Source: CAVQCJ01 sp963771835 (lineage in GTDB: Bacteria; Actinomycetota; Actinomycetes; Prado026). From it: 64,000 nt of DNA. The stretch lies in contig CAVYVA010000004.1 in assembly GCA_963771835.1 (NCBI GenBank), forward strand, positions 124,001 through 188,000, read 5' to 3'. The notes beneath the pieces were generated by a model. It searched no databases. It was given only the letters and a program-made list of their open reading frames with translations, and was not told the origin of the DNA. Both the position numbers and the translations under genes were made by a program. Shown piece after piece: positions 61,563 to 64,000 of the stretch (its first letter is position 1; every line of letters begins with the position of its first letter).

Positions 61563-62593
61563 CCACCGCGCTGAGTGCCGCGCCCGTGCCGCCGCTGCGA
61601 CCGGTGCCGTGGCGTCGGCTGAGCTGGGTCGCCTGGCGGCGCTACCGGGCCACGGTGGTCGGCTCCGTGGTGTCTTTCGGCATCGTGGCGCTGTTCCTCC
61701 TCGTCCGCGGCCACCAGATGAGGAGTGCCTTTGCCGCGGCACAGGCGTGCGCGCCGCAGGCGAGCGCCGCCTGCCACTTCGGCTGGGACAGCTTCCAGAA
61801 CAACTACGGGACCATCGGATTGATCGGCGCAGTCCTGGTGTTCATCCCGGGCGTGCTCGGGGCGTTCGCCGGAGCCCCGGTTCTGGCTCGAGAGCTGGAG
61901 ACCGGGGCCTTCCGATTCACGTGGACTCAGGGCGCGGGCCGGTTGCGCTGGTTGCTGGCTCTCCTCGTGCCCGGCGCACTCGGCGTTGCCGCAGCCGGCG
62001 CTGCCTTCGGGGTTCTGGTCGCCTGGTACGACCAGCCGTTGATCGGCTACGGCGACCTGCAGCGGCTGCACCCCACCGTATTCATGATCACCGGTGTGGC
62101 GGTCGCGGGCTGGGCACTGCTGGCGTATGCGGTCGGCGTGCTCGCGGGGCTGCTGACCCGCCGGGTGGTGCCAGCACTGGCTGCCACCCTCGCGGTGTGG
62201 ACGGGCCTGGCCTTCCTCACGACGGATCTGCGCAGGTACCACTACCAGTCGCCGCTTGCGACGAGCAACCCGCAGCTGACCCTCGGCGACCAGCAAGTCG
62301 GACAGTGGTGGACCCACGGTGGTGTTCGGGTCACCGACGCCCAGATCAACCACGTCCTGCAGTCCATCGGCGTGCAGATCGGCGACGCCGGCGGGAACGT
62401 CGCCGTGAAGCCCGGCGGAGATCCGAGCGATCCGTTCAGCTACCTGCTCCAGCACGGATTCACGCAGTGGACCAGCTACCAGCCCGACAGCCGCTACTGG
62501 ACCTTCCAGGCCATCGAGTTCGGCTGGCTCACCGCACTGTCCGTCCTCCTGCTCGTTGCGTCCGTGTGGCTGGTGCGCAGACGAGACGCCTGA
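61559..62593 (+). CDS. ABC transporter permease
   Basis: A 344-aa membrane protein with six helices in the ABC-2 pattern: YRATVVGSVVSFGIVALFLL, NYGTIGLIGAVLVFIPGVLG, then GAPVLARELETGAFRFTWTQ (the ELExGTxxxxxTQ coupling motif of this permease group), LLALLVPGALGVAAAGAAF, MITGVAVAGWALLAYAVGV and LTALSVLLLVASVWLV. A soluble outside domain (about 225-300) has paired Gln/His-rich segments. It forms the exporter with the upstream ATPase. Confidence 0.9.
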   Translation: MTTALSAAPVPPLRPVPWRRLSWVAWRRYRATVVGSVVSFGIVALFLLVRGHQMRSAFAAAQACAPQASAACHFGWDSFQNNYGTIGLIGAVLVFIPGVLGAFAGAPVLARELETGAFRFTWTQGAGRLRWLLALLVPGALGVAAAGAAFGVLVAWYDQPLIGYGDLQRLHPTVFMITGVAVAGWALLAYAVGVLAGLLTRRVVPALAATLAVWTGLAFLTTDLRRYHYQSPLATSNPQLTLGDQQVGQWWTHGGVRVTDAQINHVLQSIGVQIGDAGGNVAVKPGGDPSDPFSYLLQHGFTQWTSYQPDSRYWTFQAIEFGWLTALSVLLLVASVWLVRRRDA

Positions 62594-62747
62594 CCCGCAG
62601 GCGCGAGGGTGCGCGGTCAGCGGGGCTCTCGCGACCCGAAAGCCGCGCCTGCGGCACGAGGGCCCTGGTCAGCGCGCGCGCTGGGTCAGCGAGCTCAGCA
62701 CCGGTGTATGCCTCAAGTCGGACCAGACTCCTGCCTCGGCAGTACCG

Positions 62748-62880
62748 CTACTTGGCGAGGGTCCAGGTGAGTGGCGCTGTCGGCTTGGGCCGGGTACAGA
62801 CAAGGGGCCGCCCCGACGCGTCGGTGGAAGTCGCTCCGGAAGGTGTGCACGTGATGCCGGCGACCGGGTGAGACGGTGTC
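62748..62880 (-). pseudogene. 3' remnant of a secreted-protein gene
   Basis: The minus strand reads HPVAGITCTPSGATSTDASG, then RPLVCTRPKPTAPLTWTLAK and stop. The G-x-LVC ... LTW ending is common at the C-terminus of actinobacterial solute-binding and surface proteins. Upstream of about 62880 the frame turns into the antisense of sdaA, so only the last 40-45 codons remain. The remaining gap to the permease (62594-62747) holds an inverted repeat (CCGCAGGCGCG at 62595, complement at 62644) that may terminate the ABC operon. Confidence 0.4.
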
Positions 62881-64000
62881 AGCTGCTGGGTGCTCTGCCG
62901 GACGGCGTTGCTCAGCGCCACGGCTCCGAGAAGGCGGTTCTTCTCGGCCTGCAGGGCGAAGAGCCGGCAACTGTCACGACCGACACATCCGAGCACCGGC
63001 TCGTCACCGCAAAGAGGCAACGCAGACTGACTCTCGCGGGAACTCACACAATCTACTTCGACCCCGACACCGACCTCGTCCTATACCGCAGCAGATCCCT
63101 GCCAGCGCATCCAAACGGAATGACCTTCACCGCGTTCGGTGACGAGGGGCGAGTTGTCCGCGAGCGCACCTACTACTCGGTTGGTGGCGGGTTCGTCGTC
63201 AACGAAGACGCAGTAGGAGGCGACCGCTTCGTTCTCGACGCGACACCCGTGGCTCACCCCTTCGGAACGGGAGACGAGCTTCTTGAGATCTGCGCCCGGG
63301 AAGACCTTCGGATCAGCGACGTCATGCTGGCCAACGAACTCTCCTGGCGCACAGAGGCCGAAGTGCGAACCGGACTGCTCGAGCTATGGGCGGTAATGAA
63401 GGAATGCGTTGAAGCCGGGTGTCATCGGGAGGGGGTCCTTCCAGGCGGCCTCAAGGTTCCCCGGCGAGCTCCTGCGCTGTTCCGGGACCTTTCGGCCGAT
63501 GTGGGCGAGCAGGACCCACTCCGCGTCATGGACTGGGTCAACCTGTATGCACTCGCCGTCAACGAGGAGAACGCGGCGGGCGGCCGCATCGTCACCGCCC
63601 CAACCAACGGCGCGGCCGGCATCATCCCCGCGGTCCTGCACTACTACGCGCGCTTCATAGGCGGTGCAGACGATGATGGCGTCATCCGGTTCCTCCTTAC
63701 CGCCGCCGCCATCGGAATTCTGTTCAAGCAGAACGCCTCAATCTCCGGCGCTGAGGTCGGCTGCCAGGGGGAGGTGGGCTCGGCCTGCTCGATGGCGGCC
63801 GGTGCCCTGTGTGAGCTGCTCGGCGGGACACCACGTCAAGTCGAGAACGCGGCGGAGATCGGAATCGAACACAACCTCGGGCTGACATGCGACCCCGTCG
63901 GCGGCCTCGTCCAGATCCCATGTATCGAACGCAACGCGATCGCCTCCGTGAAAGCCATCAATGCCGCACGCATGGCCATCAATGGAGCGGGCACCCACAA
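62868..64000 (+). CDS. sdaA: L-serine dehydratase, N-terminally truncated and running off the window
   Basis: Converts L-serine to pyruvate plus ammonia with a 4Fe-4S cluster. The frame is open from GTG 62868 to the end of the window: HGSEKAVLLGLQGEEP, HPNGMTFTAFGDEG, RERTYYSVGGGFVV, NEENAAGGRIVTAPTNGAAG, NASISGAEVGCQGEVGSACS, EIGIEHNLGLTCDPVGGLVQ. The usual first 55-60 residues, with the SSSHTxGPM motif, are missing: RRCQLLGALPDGVAQR stands in their place. Cluster Cys in EVGCQGE, SACSMA and LTCDP are present. Base composition is visibly lower in GC than its neighbours, with AT-ending codons. Confidence 0.8.
   Translation, partial: MRRCQLLGALPDGVAQRHGSEKAVLLGLQGEEPATVTTDTSEHRLVTAKRQRRLTLAGTHTIYFDPDTDLVLYRSRSLPAHPNGMTFTAFGDEGRVVRERTYYSVGGGFVVNEDAVGGDRFVLDATPVAHPFGTGDELLEICAREDLRISDVMLANELSWRTEAEVRTGLLELWAVMKECVEAGCHREGVLPGGLKVPRRAPALFRDLSADVGEQDPLRVMDWVNLYALAVNEENAAGGRIVTAPTNGAAGIIPAVLHYYARFIGGADDDGVIRFLLTAAAIGILFKQNASISGAEVGCQGEVGSACSMAAGALCELLGGTPRQVENAAEIGIEHNLGLTCDPVGGLVQIPCIERNAIASVKAINAARMAINGAGTH

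Overview
This 64 kb window comes from a high-GC actinobacterium, genus not identifiable from sequence. The support is strongly G/C-ending codons on both strands, many GTG and TTG starts, actinobacterial families (DUF3039, DUF4349, DUF3105, HelR, SCO4226-like, LigD-type domains), GTP-dependent PEP carboxykinase, and two c-di-AMP riboswitches in front of NlpC/P60 hydrolases. I see no rRNA, tRNA, CRISPR, integrase or transposase. It reads as ordinary chromosome with a few odd spots.

Layout. 1-9 kb: MFS transporter end, DUF3039, YqgE, a cold-shock gene, a glutamine amidotransferase, an arginine deiminase pair (arcA-arcB), a DUF4349 lipoprotein, an M48 protease and pckG. 9-15 kb is a cell-surface section: a riboswitch-controlled NlpC/P60 enzyme, a cupin protein, a SipW-type signal peptidase fused to a LamG domain beside a TasA-like secreted protein, a VOC protein, a four-copy tandem repeat and an M15-like lipoprotein. 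15-32 kb is mostly metabolism and envelope: prpE, gntK, a secreted alpha/beta hydrolase, a CopD-like membrane protein, an L,D-transpeptidase, a ROK kinase, DUF3105, a kinase/M23/aminotransferase fusion, DinB, DyP peroxidase, sthA, an MBL hydrolase and a TauE-type permease. 32-38.6 kb: a TetR/MFS divergent pair and a four-gene overlapping operon (44-aa acidic peptide, CHAP-like peptidoglycan-binding protein, stand-alone LigD phosphoesterase, MFS). 38.7-48 kb: a second riboswitch-NlpC/P60 unit, an AraC regulator, small proteins, a VIT transporter, DUF2252 and MMPL divergent from MarR. 48-56.7 kb: stand-alone LigD polymerase, ArsR-SulP, a second DUF2252, MFS, and an SRPBCC/ArsR operon behind a perfect palindrome. 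56.7-62.6 kb: helR with a rifamycin-associated element, a winged-helix/membrane-protein operon with its own palindrome, and a GntR-ABC exporter operon with a leaderless promoter. 62.7-64 kb: a junction where a truncated sdaA of visibly lower GC meets the 3' remnant of another gene.

How the genes work together. Three drug-efflux-type MFS pumps, an MMPL transporter, HelR and several one-gene regulators suggest antibiotic and stress response. Two riboswitch-controlled hydrolases, an L,D-transpeptidase, an M15-like enzyme and a CHAP-like protein suggest wall remodelling. The SipW/TasA-like pair suggests a dedicated surface-protein export module.

Sequence quality. About 26 frame breaks fall in conserved genes (pckG, the M15-like lipoprotein, gntK, copD-like, the triple fusion, araC-like, MMPL, ligD-pol), and every one I resolved is an extra base. 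This is most likely a technical artefact, so those genes are annotated as intact genes with errors, not as pseudogenes.
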